Assembly (NCBI GenBank): GCA_902615745.1
Contig: CACMQB010000002.1
Coordinates: 1-64,000, forward strand
Source of the DNA: an uncultured Alphaproteobacteria bacterium
GTDB taxonomy: Bacteria; Pseudomonadota; Alphaproteobacteria; HIMB59; GCA-002718135
Reading direction: 5' to 3'
Length of the DNA: 64,000 nt
Shown here: piece by piece, positions 28,451 to 37,177 of the stretch
Position numbering within the stretch: position 1 is the first letter of the stretch
Layout of the letters: each line of letters starts with the position of its first letter
Position numbers and translations under genes: made by a program
Notes under the pieces: generated by a model
Databases searched by the model: none
What the model saw: the letters and a program-made list of their open reading frames with translations, nothing else
Told to the model about the DNA's origin: nothing

Positions 28451-29723
28451 AATAACGAATATAAAAGCAAGACAAATAATAGATAGTAGAGGAAATCCTA
28501 CTGTTGAATGTGATATAGAATTTGAAAATTCTACATTTGGAAGAGCTGCTGTTCCAAGTGGAGCATCTACTGGAGTGCATGAGGCTCTAGAATTGCGAGA
28601 TAACGATAAATCCCAATACAAAGGTAAAGGAGTTTTGAAAGCAGTAGGAAATATTAATGATACAATTTCTAACGAACTAGTAGGAAAATCATTTGAAGAT
28701 ATTTCTTCTTTTGATGATTTTTTATTAGAACTTGATGGTACGGAAAATAAATCTAACCTAGGCGCTAATGCAACACTTGCTGCAAGCTTAGCTTTTGCAA
28801 AATGTTTAGCTTCTTCTGAAGGTCATGAACTTTATTCTTTTCTTGGTAAAGAACATACAATGAGTCTTCCAGTTCCAATGATGAACATTATTAATGGAGG
28901 ATCACATGCAGATAATGACGTTGATATACAAGAATTTATGGTTGCTCCTATAGGTGCAAATAATTTTTCAGAAGCACTTCAATATGGTTGCGAAATATTT
29001 CATTCATTAAAATCACTTTTAAAATCAAAAGGCTTAAACACAAATGTTGGTGATGAAGGTGGATTTGCTCCTAACATAAATAGTTCTAGTGAAGTCATAG
29101 AAACGGTTTTGAAATCAGTGGAGGATGCAGGTTTTAAACCTGGAAAGGATATTTATCTTTCTCTTGATGTTGCATCAACTGAATTTTACAAAAATAATAA
29201 ATATGATTTACAGGGAGAAAAAATTGTTTTGTCTTCTGATGAGATGATAAAATATTTAGAGAAATTGGTAAATGCTTATCCTATCTATTCTATTGAAGAT
29301 GGAATGTCAGAGGATGATTGGGACGGCTGGTCTAATTTAACATCAACAATAGGAAAAAAAGTTCAGTTAGTTGGTGATGATTTATTTGTTACAAATAAAA
29401 AAAGATTACAAAGAGGTATTGCAGAGGGTGCGGGGAATTCGATTTTAGTTAAAGTAAATCAGATTGGAACTTTAAAAGAAACTTTAGAATCAATTAAATT
29501 AGCTAAAGAAAATAATTTTAGTACTATAATTTCACATCGTTCAGGTGAGACCGAAGATACGACGATTGCTGATTTATCAGTTGGTGTTTCAGCAGGTCAA
29601 ATTAAAACAGGATCATTATCTAGAACAGATAGAACAGCAAAATATAATCAATTGTTAAGAATTGAAGAAGCATTACAAGGTAAAGCAAATTATGCTGGAT
29701 CATCTATCTTAAATAATAAATAA
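28443..29723 (+). CDS. eno: Enolase
   Basis: Interconverts 2-phosphoglycerate and phosphoenolpyruvate. The 426-residue protein has the N-terminal [24 protein letters not shown] [14 protein letters not shown], the magnesium ligands in [16 protein letters not shown] and VGDDLFVTN, the catalytic lysine in VKVNQIGT, and [15 protein letters not shown]. It is full length. It follows kdsA with an 8-bp overlap and is followed by ftsB at 39 bp, the common alphaproteobacterial order. Confidence 0.97.
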   Translation: MPKITNIKARQIIDSRGNPTVECDIEFENSTFGRAAVPSGASTGVHEALELRDNDKSQYKGKGVLKAVGNINDTISNELVGKSFEDISSFDDFLLELDGTENKSNLGANATLAASLAFAKCLASSEGHELYSFLGKEHTMSLPVPMMNIINGGSHADNDVDIQEFMVAPIGANNFSEALQYGCEIFHSLKSLLKSKGLNTNVGDEGGFAPNINSSSEVIETVLKSVEDAGFKPGKDIYLSLDVASTEFYKNNKYDLQGEKIVLSSDEMIKYLEKLVNAYPIYSIEDGMSEDDWDGWSNLTSTIGKKVQLVGDDLFVTNKKRLQRGIAEGAGNSILVKVNQIGTLKETLESIKLAKENNFSTIISHRSGETEDTTIADLSVGVSAGQIKTGSLSRTDRTAKYNQLLRIEEALQGKANYAGSSILNNK

Positions 29724-29762
29724 TTGACAGTTTCGATCTTAAATATGCTATTTGTATAATAA

Positions 29763-30074
29763 ATGAATAAATCTTTAGTTTTAAAAAATAAATTTTATTT
29801 CTATTTATCCTTTTTGTTTACTTTTTTTCTATTTGTTTATCTTCTCTATTTTCTTATAAATGGTGAGAGGGGATTACTGAAATATTTTAGTCTTAAAAAT
29901 CTTAATGCTCAATACAATGAACAATATATGTCATTAAAAAAAGAAAATGAATTTTACCTAGATAGAATTAAAAGATTACAACCAAATACTATAGATTTGG
30001 ACTATTTAGATGAGACATTTAGGAAAGTTACAGGATTTACTTCAGAAAACGAAACAGTTATAATTACAGAATAG
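29763..30074 (+). CDS. ftsB: FtsB/DivIC-family cell division protein
   Basis: A 103-residue septum-formation protein. One membrane helix (about residues 13-33) is followed by a coiled coil (about 42-70, with LNAQYNEQYMSLKKENEFYLDRI-type heptads) and a short region with LDYLDETFRKVTGF, where DivIC family members carry their conserved leucine/arginine patch. It would bridge FtsL and FtsQ in the divisome. Its location between eno and pdhA is the usual one in alphaproteobacteria. Recognition rests on layout and context more than on strict sequence identity. Confidence 0.85.
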   Translation: MNKSLVLKNKFYFYLSFLFTFFLFVYLLYFLINGERGLLKYFSLKNLNAQYNEQYMSLKKENEFYLDRIKRLQPNTIDLDYLDETFRKVTGFTSENETVIITE

Positions 30075-30084
30075 ATTGATTTAT

Positions 30085-30111
30085 TTGACAAAAAATCACC
30101 CTAATTATAAT
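30085..30111 (+). promoter_or_regulatory. Candidate promoter of the pdhABC-lipA operon
   Basis: An exact TTGACA (30085-30090) and an exact TATAAT (30106-30111) stand in the 50-bp gap between ftsB and pdhA. The spacer is 15 bp, shorter than the preferred 17. Transcription would start a few bases before the pdhA ATG (30125), leaving a very short leader. Two perfect hexamers here make this the best promoter candidate I saw. Confidence 0.5.
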
Positions 30112-30124
30112 TAAAGATTATCAT

Positions 30125-31087
30125 ATGAAGAAACTTCAAAAAGCCGATTATATTAAAATGTATTCTTTTATGCTCAAAATTAGAAGATTTGAGGAAAGAG
30201 CAGCTCAACTTTACGGAATGGGTAAAATAGGTGGTTTTTGTCATTTGTATATTGGCCAAGAAGCTGTTGTTGTTGGTATTTTAATGACAATTGATAAGAA
30301 TGACTCAGTTGTAACAACTTACAGAGATCATGGTCATATGATTGCTAGGGGATTAGATCCAAAACGTATTATGGCAGAATTGACTGGTAGAGAGGATGGT
30401 TATTCAGCAGGTAAGGGTGGTTCAATGCATATGTTCTCTAAGGAAAATAATTTTTATGGCGGTCATGGTATTGTAGGAGCTCAAGTACCAATAGGAACCG
30501 GTATAGCATTCACGCATAAATATAATGGAGAAAAAAATATATGCAGAACATATATTGGTGATGGAGCAATGAACAATGGACAAGTTTTTGAAGCTTTTAA
30601 TTTAGCTGCTTTATGGAAGCTTCCTGTTTTATACATTATTGAAAATAATAAATATGGAATGGGCACATCTGTAGATAGAGCGGCAGCGGGATTAGACTTA
30701 TATAAAAGAGGGGAGGCATTTGGTATTCCTGGTGAGAAAGTAGATGGGATGAATGTGTTCTCTGTTATAGAAGCAGCAGATAAAGCAGGTAAGTATGTCA
30801 GAGAAGGGAATGGGCCTTATATTATTGAAGTACAAACATATCGATATAGAGGACACTCAATGTCAGATCCTGCAAAATATAGAACGAAAGAAGAATTAGA
30901 TAATTATAAGCAAACCGATCCTATTGAAATAGTCAAAGCTGAAATTTTAAAGAAAAAAATTGCAACTAATGATGAAATTGAAAAAATTAATAAAGATACT
31001 TTAGAAGAAATTAAAAATGCAGCAGAATTTGCAACCAATAGTCCTTTTCCAAAGGATAGCGAACTTTATACGGATGTTTATTTATAA
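30125..31087 (+). CDS. pdhA: Pyruvate dehydrogenase E1 component, alpha subunit
   Basis: With PdhB forms the thiamine-diphosphate E1 enzyme that decarboxylates pyruvate. The 320-residue protein has MLKIRRFEERAAQLYGMGKIGGF, YRDHGHMIARG, GKGGSMHMFSKENNFYGGHGIVG, and the ThDP motif beginning GDGAMNNG and ending in ENNKYGMGTS. The phosphorylation-loop segment YRYRGHSMSDP is also present. It is the alpha2-beta2 type typical of alphaproteobacteria and mitochondria, not the homodimeric AceE. pdhB follows after 3 bp. Confidence 0.96.
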   Translation: MKKLQKADYIKMYSFMLKIRRFEERAAQLYGMGKIGGFCHLYIGQEAVVVGILMTIDKNDSVVTTYRDHGHMIARGLDPKRIMAELTGREDGYSAGKGGSMHMFSKENNFYGGHGIVGAQVPIGTGIAFTHKYNGEKNICRTYIGDGAMNNGQVFEAFNLAALWKLPVLYIIENNKYGMGTSVDRAAAGLDLYKRGEAFGIPGEKVDGMNVFSVIEAADKAGKYVREGNGPYIIEVQTYRYRGHSMSDPAKYRTKEELDNYKQTDPIEIVKAEILKKKIATNDEIEKINKDTLEEIKNAAEFATNSPFPKDSELYTDVYL

Positions 31088-31090
31088 ATT

Positions 31091-32470
31091 ATGAGCACAG
31101 AAATTTTAATGCCCGCGTTATCTCCAACAATGACAGAAGGGAATCTGTCTAAGTGGTTAATTAAAAAAGGAGATACTGTTAAAGCTGGTGATTTGATTGC
31201 AGAAATTGAAACTGACAAAGCAACAATGGAAGTAGAAGCGGTAGATGAAGGTGTTGTTCTTGATCTTTTATTTAAAGAAGGAGAAGTCAATATTCCAGTA
31301 AATAAAGCTATAGCGATTATTGGCGATCCAAATGAAAAAGTTGAAGTAAAAAAAGAAACTCCTATTGAAAAAGTGATTGAAGAAAAGAAAATTGAAAAAA
31401 ATATTGAGACAAAAATTGAGAATAAGAAAGCTGATATAATCGATACACCATCACCTAAAATAGAAGAAGATAGAAATTTGAGTTCAGAAGAAATTACTAT
31501 GCGCCAAGCACTAAGGGACACAATGGCCGAAGAAATGAGAAAAGATAATAAAGTTTTCATACTTGGAGAGGAAGTTGCCGAGTATCAAGGTGCGTATAAA
31601 GTAACGCAAGGTCTTCTTCAGGAATTTGGTAAAGAAAGAGTATTAGACACTCCTATTTCTGAACATGGATTTACAGGATTAGCAGTTGGGGCAGCATTTA
31701 AGGGATTGAGACCAATCTTAGAATTCATGACCTTTAATTTTTCTATGCAAGCAATTGATCAAATTATAAATTCAGCTGCAAAAACACTTTACATGTCTGG
31801 AGGACAAATTAATTGCCCTATTGTTTTCAGAGGACCTAATGGTGCTGCGGCCCAAGTTGCTGCACAACATAGTCAAGATTTTTCTTCCTGGTATTCTCAA
31901 GTGCCAGGTTTGAAAGTCATTGCGCCATCTACTCCTTATAACGCAAAAGGTTTATTAAGATCTGCAATATCAGATCCAAATCCCGTAATTTTTCTAGAAA
32001 ATGAAATTCTTTATGGATTAAAAGGTCCCGTTAATAATGATATTAACTTCTCAATACCAATTGGAAAAGCAAATATAGAAAAAGAAGGAAAAGATTTAAC
32101 GATCGTAACGTATTCAATAATGTTACAGAAATCAAAAGAAGCTGCATTAAGACTAAAGGAGGAATACAATTTAGATACAGAAATTATTGATTTACAAACT
32201 TTACGACCTTTGGATACAGAAACAATTTTAAATTCAGTTAAAAAAACTAATAGAATAATCACTGTCGAAGAGTCATGGCCATTTGGTAGTGTTGGTTCTG
32301 AAATTGCAAATATTGTTCAAAGGGATGCATTTGATTATTTAGACTCACCAGTGATAAAAGTTAATAGTGCGGATGTTCCAATGCCATACGCATTGAGCTT
32401 AGAAAAATTATATCTTCCTCAAGTTGATGACATTATAAATGCTGCAAAAAAAGTAAGTTATATAAAATAA
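31091..32470 (+). CDS. pdhB: Pyruvate dehydrogenase E1 component, beta subunit with N-terminal lipoyl domain
   Basis: A 459-residue fusion. Residues 1-77 form a biotinyl/lipoyl domain with the lipoylated lysine in [12 protein letters not shown] Lys/Glu-rich linker follows to about 130, and the E1-beta fold (about 135-459) shows [34 protein letters not shown] and [17 protein letters not shown] lipoyl domain on E1-beta is a known trait of many alphaproteobacteria. The lipoyl domain is strongly similar to that of PdhC at both protein and DNA level, implying an old duplication. Only 3 bp follow pdhA, and pdhC starts at the next base. Confidence 0.96.
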   Translation: MSTEILMPALSPTMTEGNLSKWLIKKGDTVKAGDLIAEIETDKATMEVEAVDEGVVLDLLFKEGEVNIPVNKAIAIIGDPNEKVEVKKETPIEKVIEEKKIEKNIETKIENKKADIIDTPSPKIEEDRNLSSEEITMRQALRDTMAEEMRKDNKVFILGEEVAEYQGAYKVTQGLLQEFGKERVLDTPISEHGFTGLAVGAAFKGLRPILEFMTFNFSMQAIDQIINSAAKTLYMSGGQINCPIVFRGPNGAAAQVAAQHSQDFSSWYSQVPGLKVIAPSTPYNAKGLLRSAISDPNPVIFLENEILYGLKGPVNNDINFSIPIGKANIEKEGKDLTIVTYSIMLQKSKEAALRLKEEYNLDTEIIDLQTLRPLDTETILNSVKKTNRIITVEESWPFGSVGSEIANIVQRDAFDYLDSPVIKVNSADVPMPYALSLEKLYLPQVDDIINAAKKVSYIK

Positions 32471-33700
32471 ATGGCAATTAAAGTTTTAATGCCTGCATTA
32501 TCACCCACAATGTCAGAGGGTGTAATTAATAAGTGGTTAGTTAATATTGGTGATACTGTTTCAGCTGGAGATATATTAGCTGAAATTGAAACAGATAAAG
32601 CAACAATGGAAGTTGAGGCAGTTGATGAGGGAGAAATTACACATTTAATTGATACAACACCAGATAAACAAATTGCTGTTAATTCTGTCATTGCTCTAAT
32701 CAATGGTAGCAAAGATGAAAGATTAGAAGATTATAATGATAAAGATCAAACTGTAAGAAGTGAAGAAAAAAATGAAGTTTCAGAAACACCTAAAGTAAAT
32801 ACTGAAGTAGATAACAGTCAAATAATAGAAAAAAGTAAAGATTCAAACACTAAACAAAATACTAATTTTGCTTCACCGTTTGTTAAAAAATTTTCGAAAG
32901 ATAACAATATTGATCTAACTCTTATTAAAGGGTCTGGACCTAATGGTAGGATAATAAAAAAAGATATTCAAAATTTTGAACTTCATATCAATGATGAAAA
33001 TATTTCTGTAATTGAGCCATCTAGTATTAGAAAAATAATTGCTGAAAGAACAACACAAACAAAGAATGAGGTTCCACATTTTTATCTGACTATTGAAACA
33101 AGAATGGATAAGCTAATAAATTTAAGAAAAAAAATAAATTCAAATAGTAATATCAAAATCTCGTTTAATGATCTCATTGTAAAAGCATGCGCAATGGCAA
33201 TAGTGAAAAATCCAGAAACAAATATTTCTTGGGTGAATGGTAAAATTCATCAATATAAAAATATCGATATTGCTATAGCGGTAGCGTTAAAAGAAGGATT
33301 GATTACACCTATTGTTAAAGAAGCCGATACAAAAGGATTAGCTGAAATCTCAACAGAAATTAAATCATTAGTAAAAAAAGCTAATCAAAATAAATTATTA
33401 CCGGAAGAATATAGTGGAGGATCTATAACTATCTCAAACTTAGGCATGTTTGGAATCACAGAATTTCAAGCAATTATTAATCCACCACAATCAAGTATTA
33501 TTGCAATTGGATCTATAATTGAAAAACCTGTTGTGAAATCTGGCAGTATTGAAATAGGGCATACAATGAAATCTACTATTTCAGCAGATCATAGATCACT
33601 AGATGGTGCCGTTGCGGCAAAATTACTCAAAGATTTTAGCGATATTTTGGAAGATCCCTTCCAAATATGGTTGAATAGCATGGATATGGAAGTTATTTAA
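32471..33700 (+). CDS. pdhC: Dihydrolipoamide acetyltransferase (PDH E2)
   Basis: The core of the pyruvate dehydrogenase complex, transferring the acetyl group from lipoate to CoA. The 409 residues hold one lipoyl domain (1-78; lysine in ETDKATMEV), a charged linker, the peripheral-subunit-binding domain (about 133-168; [28 protein letters not shown]) and the catalytic domain (about 185-409), ending with [17 protein letters not shown]. It is a little shorter than usual through a shorter linker. The gene for E3 (lpd), which often follows, is missing; lipA comes next after 5 bp. Confidence 0.95.
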   Translation: MAIKVLMPALSPTMSEGVINKWLVNIGDTVSAGDILAEIETDKATMEVEAVDEGEITHLIDTTPDKQIAVNSVIALINGSKDERLEDYNDKDQTVRSEEKNEVSETPKVNTEVDNSQIIEKSKDSNTKQNTNFASPFVKKFSKDNNIDLTLIKGSGPNGRIIKKDIQNFELHINDENISVIEPSSIRKIIAERTTQTKNEVPHFYLTIETRMDKLINLRKKINSNSNIKISFNDLIVKACAMAIVKNPETNISWVNGKIHQYKNIDIAIAVALKEGLITPIVKEADTKGLAEISTEIKSLVKKANQNKLLPEEYSGGSITISNLGMFGITEFQAIINPPQSSIIAIGSIIEKPVVKSGSIEIGHTMKSTISADHRSLDGAVAAKLLKDFSDILEDPFQIWLNSMDMEVI

Positions 33701-33705
33701 CCTTC

Positions 33706-34641
33706 ATGAGTGGACCACGTCACCCTGAAAAAGTTAAAAATAAATCAAATCCAATTCCTAAAAAACCAAGTTGGATTAGAGTAAAAGCACCAACTTCAAA
33801 ATTTTTTAAAGAAACAAATAAGCTTTTAAAAGAAAAAAAAATTGTAACTGTATGTGAAGAAGCTGCATGTCCAAACATAGCTGAATGTTGGCAAAAAAAA
33901 CATGCAACATTTATGATACTCGGAGATATATGCACTAGAGCTTGCGCATTTTGTAATATTAAAACTGGCAAACCCCATTATATAGATCATGGTGAAGCTA
34001 TAAGAATAGCTGAGTCAGTTAAGCAATTGAATCTAGAACATGTTGTAATAACAAGTGTTGACAGAGACGACCTAATAGATGGTGGAGCACTACATTTTAT
34101 CAACGTAATAGATTCAATAAAATCTTTAAATCCAAGTTGCACAATTGAAATTTTAACTCCTGACTTTAAGAATAAACCTAAAGCTATAGATATTTTATCA
34201 AAAAATTTACCTGACGTTTTCAATCATAACTTAGAAACAGTGCCAAGATTATATCCATCAATTCGTCCAGGTTCACGTTACTTTGTAAGTTTAAATTTAC
34301 TTAGTCAAATTAAAGAAAAAAATCCAAGTATATTCACAAAATCAGGTCTAATGGTTGGTTTAGGTGAAACTAAAGAAGAAGTATATCAGGTAATGGATGA
34401 TTTAAGAGCAGCTAATGTTGATTTTATTACAATAGGGCAATACTTACCTCCTACACCGAAACACGCTAAGCTAGAAAAATTTATTACTCCTCAAGAATTT
34501 GATGAATATAAAAAAATGGCATACGCAAAAGGATTTCTAATGGTGGCATCATCACCTCTAACTCGTTCAAGTTATCATGCTTCTGATGATTTTAAAATCA
34601 TGCAAGAAAATAGGAAAAATAAACTTTATTCAATTCAATGA
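33706..34641 (+). CDS. lipA: Lipoyl synthase
   Basis: A radical SAM enzyme that inserts two sulphur atoms into protein-bound octanoate to make lipoate, needed by PdhB and PdhC. The 311-residue protein has both iron-sulphur clusters: the auxiliary C-x4-C-x5-C in [13 protein letters not shown] and the radical SAM C-x3-C-x2-C in CTRACAFCN. The C-terminal RSSYHA serine ligand is present as well. All ligands are intact. It follows pdhC by 5 bp, so lipoate synthesis is expressed with its targets, and overlaps the COQ10-like gene by 4 bp. Confidence 0.96.
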   Translation: MSGPRHPEKVKNKSNPIPKKPSWIRVKAPTSKFFKETNKLLKEKKIVTVCEEAACPNIAECWQKKHATFMILGDICTRACAFCNIKTGKPHYIDHGEAIRIAESVKQLNLEHVVITSVDRDDLIDGGALHFINVIDSIKSLNPSCTIEILTPDFKNKPKAIDILSKNLPDVFNHNLETVPRLYPSIRPGSRYFVSLNLLSQIKEKNPSIFTKSGLMVGLGETKEEVYQVMDDLRAANVDFITIGQYLPPTPKHAKLEKFITPQEFDEYKKMAYAKGFLMVASSPLTRSSYHASDDFKIMQENRKNKLYSIQ

Positions 34642-35075
34642 AATCTTCAAATAGAGAGGAAATAGTCGATCACGACGCAAAAGGACTTTTTGATATTGTT
34701 TTAGATATTGAAAGTTATCCATATTTTATTCCTTGGTGTTCAGCAATGAGAATTCATTCAAAAAATAATAATGAAATATACGCTGATATGGTCGTATGGT
34801 ATAAATATTTTATGCCCCAAACTTTTGGTTCTCACGTCACTTTTGATAAAAAAAAACTTTCAATAAGTACAACTTATATTGAAGGACCTTTAAAAGACCT
34901 TAAAACTAATTGGATTTTTGAATCATTAAAAAAAAATCAAACAAGAATTCATTTTAATGTTGAATTTGAATTTAAACGATTTTTTCACCAAAAAATTGCT
35001 GAAGCTTTTTTTCCTTTAATTGAAAACAAAATGATTGAATCATTTAAAGTTCGTGCTGATGAAATTTTAGATTAA
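34638..35075 (+). CDS. COQ10/RatA-like START-domain (SRPBCC) protein
   Basis: A 145-residue protein of the polyketide cyclase/START family, close to mitochondrial Coq10, which binds ubiquinone and aids its delivery to respiration. Visible features are [23 protein letters not shown] at the N-terminus, a hydrophobic beta-sheet core, and a C-terminal helix [20 protein letters not shown]. lipA followed by coq10 is standard in alphaproteobacteria. The E. coli homologue RatA is described as a ribosome toxin; given the context a quinone role is preferred. It overlaps the convergent pncC by 9 bp. Confidence 0.88.
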   Translation: MKSSNREEIVDHDAKGLFDIVLDIESYPYFIPWCSAMRIHSKNNNEIYADMVVWYKYFMPQTFGSHVTFDKKKLSISTTYIEGPLKDLKTNWIFESLKKNQTRIHFNVEFEFKRFFHQKIAEAFFPLIENKMIESFKVRADEILD

Positions 35076-35531
35076 TTGATTAATTTTGCTAAATATAAAA
35101 TCTCTAGTTTTTCTCTGTATGTCCAATCGTTTCCCTTTGTATATTTTCTTGAAAATATAATTACTTTTATTAACTTTAATTCCAATATACACTAATCCTA
35201 CTGGCTTTAACTTTGTCCCACCATTAGGACCTGCTATACCAGTTGTAGAAATGCAGATTTTTGATTTTTCATTTTTATAAAGACCATTTATCATGTCTTC
35301 AGCTACTTCTTTACTCACAGCCCCATATTTAGAGAGATTAGTTTTAGAAACAGATAAATACTTAAATTTAGCTTTATTAGAATAACTAATAATACCATAA
35401 GAGAAAATTTTTGAAACTCCACTATGTTTGGTAATAGTATTTGATATTAATCCTCCAGTACAAGATTCAGCAACCGAAATTGAGATATTTTTTTTTATTA
35501 ATTTATCTATAATTTTTTTAATAATAGGCAT
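35067..35531 (-). CDS. pncC: Nicotinamide-nucleotide amidohydrolase PncC (CinA C-terminal domain)
   Basis: 154 residues corresponding only to the C-terminal domain of CinA, which hydrolyses nicotinamide mononucleotide to nicotinate mononucleotide in pyridine nucleotide salvage. Motifs are SVAESCTGGLISN near the N-terminus with the active-site serine and threonine, FSYGIISYSNKAK, and GIAGPNGGTKLKPVGLVYIG. The N-terminal MoeA-like CinA domain is absent, which is normal for stand-alone PncC. It overlaps pgpA upstream by 14 bp, forming the end of the ispDF-pgpA-pncC operon. Confidence 0.93.
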   Translation of the reverse strand: MPIIKKIIDKLIKKNISISVAESCTGGLISNTITKHSGVSKIFSYGIISYSNKAKFKYLSVSKTNLSKYGAVSKEVAEDMINGLYKNEKSKICISTTGIAGPNGGTKLKPVGLVYIGIKVNKSNYIFKKIYKGKRLDIQRKTRDFIFSKINQLI

Positions 35532-35994
35532 TTAATATATAAAGAATAATTGTTGTATATATGCCAGCTATTAAATCATCAAGAATTACACCAAATGAAG
35601 ATCTAAGTTTCTTATCGACAATATTTGCAGGAAATATTTTTAAAATATCAAAAAAACGAAACAAAATAAAAATTGATACTATTGTGACATAAGGATTTAT
35701 TATGATAATTTGATCATAAAATATTAAAATTAAGTAAATTCCTAGAAATTCATCAATAACTATTATTTTTGAGTCATGCGATTTTGTGTGTGAAGAGAAT
35801 TTATCAATAAAAAATAACGATAATAAAAAAATTACAATAAAAATAACTACAAATATTTCTAAAGAAATAATTTTGTATTCAACAATAGGAAATAAAATAA
35901 CTATTGATAAAAAAGATGCAAAGGTTCCTGGTGGTATTATTTTAATATATCCAGCAAATGATAACGATACAAAAAAATTAGCTAATTTTATCAT
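35518..35994 (-). CDS. pgpA: Phosphatidylglycerophosphatase A
   Basis: Removes phosphate from phosphatidylglycerophosphate to make phosphatidylglycerol. The 158-residue membrane protein has four hydrophobic segments and the family motifs PPGTFASF near residue 22, VIDEFLGIYLI with the catalytic acidic pair near 81, and FRFFDILKIFPANIVDKK with LDDLIAGIY near the C-terminus. It sits between ispDF and pncC with overlaps on both sides (17 and 14 bp). ispDF-pgpA-pncC is a known alphaproteobacterial arrangement. Confidence 0.93.
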   Translation of the reverse strand: MIKLANFFVSLSFAGYIKIIPPGTFASFLSIVILFPIVEYKIISLEIFVVIFIVIFLLSLFFIDKFSSHTKSHDSKIIVIDEFLGIYLILIFYDQIIIINPYVTIVSIFILFRFFDILKIFPANIVDKKLRSSFGVILDDLIAGIYTTIILYILNAYY

Positions 35995-37117
35995 TTGTTA
36001 TATGAACTATTGATTCAGCTGCAATTCCTTCGCCATTTCCAATAAAACCAATCTTCTCATTTGTAGTTGCTTTAATAGACACAGAGTTATTTTTAATTTG
36101 AAGTAATGTTGAAATATTTTTAATCATTTTTGAAACATACTTATTAATTTTAGGTTTTTCAGCTATTATATTTATATCTAGATTTATAATGGCATAACCT
36201 TTTTCTTTAAGTTTATTTCTACAATAAATAATAAATTTTGATGAATCTGCATTTTTCCATTTTTTATCTGTGTTGGGAAAGTGATAACCTATATCTCTCA
36301 TAGAGAGTGCTCCAAAAATACTGTCACTAATTGCATGAAGTACAACGTCCGCATCTGAATGACCAATTAATTTAGAAAAAGGAATTTTAATGCCTCCTAA
36401 TTTTAATCCATTTTTAGTTTTTTTATCAATTTGATGAATATCGTAACCAATACCATATTTTGTTGTTGGCTTTCTATATAAATTAAATAACTCAATATCT
36501 TCTGGATAAGTAATTTTTATATTATTTTTTTCACCTTTGATAAAATTTATTTTCATTTTTGATTTTTGTAATAAACCAGCATCATCATTAAATTCAAAAT
36601 TTTTATATTTGATATGTTCTTTTAATATAAGATCATAATTAAACCCCTGTGGTGTTTGTACGTTGATTGCTTTTGTTTCCAATTTACTTTTTTTTATTAA
36701 TTGTCTGTCATTATATTCAACATATGGAATTGCATTAGTATTTTTATCTAATTTAGAAATAATTTTCTTAATTAATTTATTACTACACAAAGGCCGTGCA
36801 GCATCATGTATGAGTACTTTCTTAATTTTAAATTTTTTCAAATTTTTTAAAGCATTAAAAGAAGAAATTTGCCTTGTATTGCCAGGTTTTGAAAAGATGA
36901 TTTTTATTTTCTCAGATACAAAGTTAAGATTAAAATAAGTATTTTGATATTTTTTATCTATTGAAATATTTATAATATCAAAGTTTGATAAGTCTAAATT
37001 TGAAACAAAATAATTTAAAAAATTTGTATTCCCAATTTTTAAGAATTGTTTAGGAATTTTTTGACCAAATCTCTTTCCTTTTCCGCCAGCAAGAATTACA
37101 AGTGCATTTTTCATCAT
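35978..37117 (-). CDS. ispDF: Bifunctional IspD/IspF (MEP-pathway isoprenoid synthesis)
   Basis: 379 residues that fuse two MEP-pathway enzymes. Residues 1-215 form the IspD cytidylyltransferase, with ILAGGKGKRFGQKIPKQF, VLIHDAARPLC and VQTPQGF. Residues about 222-379 form IspF, the MEcPP synthase, with the metal-binding YDIHQ, LGGIKIPFSKLIGHSDADVVLHA, LDINIIAEKPKI, and TTNEKIGFIGNGEGIA. This fusion is common in alphaproteobacteria. It starts the leftward operon and diverges from ntrY with 60 bp between. The two enzymes are not consecutive in the pathway, since IspE acts between them. Confidence 0.96.
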   Translation of the reverse strand: MMKNALVILAGGKGKRFGQKIPKQFLKIGNTNFLNYFVSNLDLSNFDIINISIDKKYQNTYFNLNFVSEKIKIIFSKPGNTRQISSFNALKNLKKFKIKKVLIHDAARPLCSNKLIKKIISKLDKNTNAIPYVEYNDRQLIKKSKLETKAINVQTPQGFNYDLILKEHIKYKNFEFNDDAGLLQKSKMKINFIKGEKNNIKITYPEDIELFNLYRKPTTKYGIGYDIHQIDKKTKNGLKLGGIKIPFSKLIGHSDADVVLHAISDSIFGALSMRDIGYHFPNTDKKWKNADSSKFIIYCRNKLKEKGYAIINLDINIIAEKPKINKYVSKMIKNISTLLQIKNNSVSIKATTNEKIGFIGNGEGIAAESIVHITNDKIS

Positions 37118-37177
37118 TTTAATTTATAAATAATATTATTTTATTATCATTATTTGAAAAATTAACTAAAGTACACA

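Noticed and set aside
29724-29760. TTGACA and TATAAT before ftsB as a promoter
   Set aside because: The spacer is 25 bp and the -10 ends 2 bp before the ATG, so transcription would start inside the gene.
31078-31560. Long antisense open frame (160 codons) opposite pdhB
   Set aside because: It mirrors the lipoyl-domain and linker codons of pdhB and has a Ser/Ile-rich translation with no recognisable domain.
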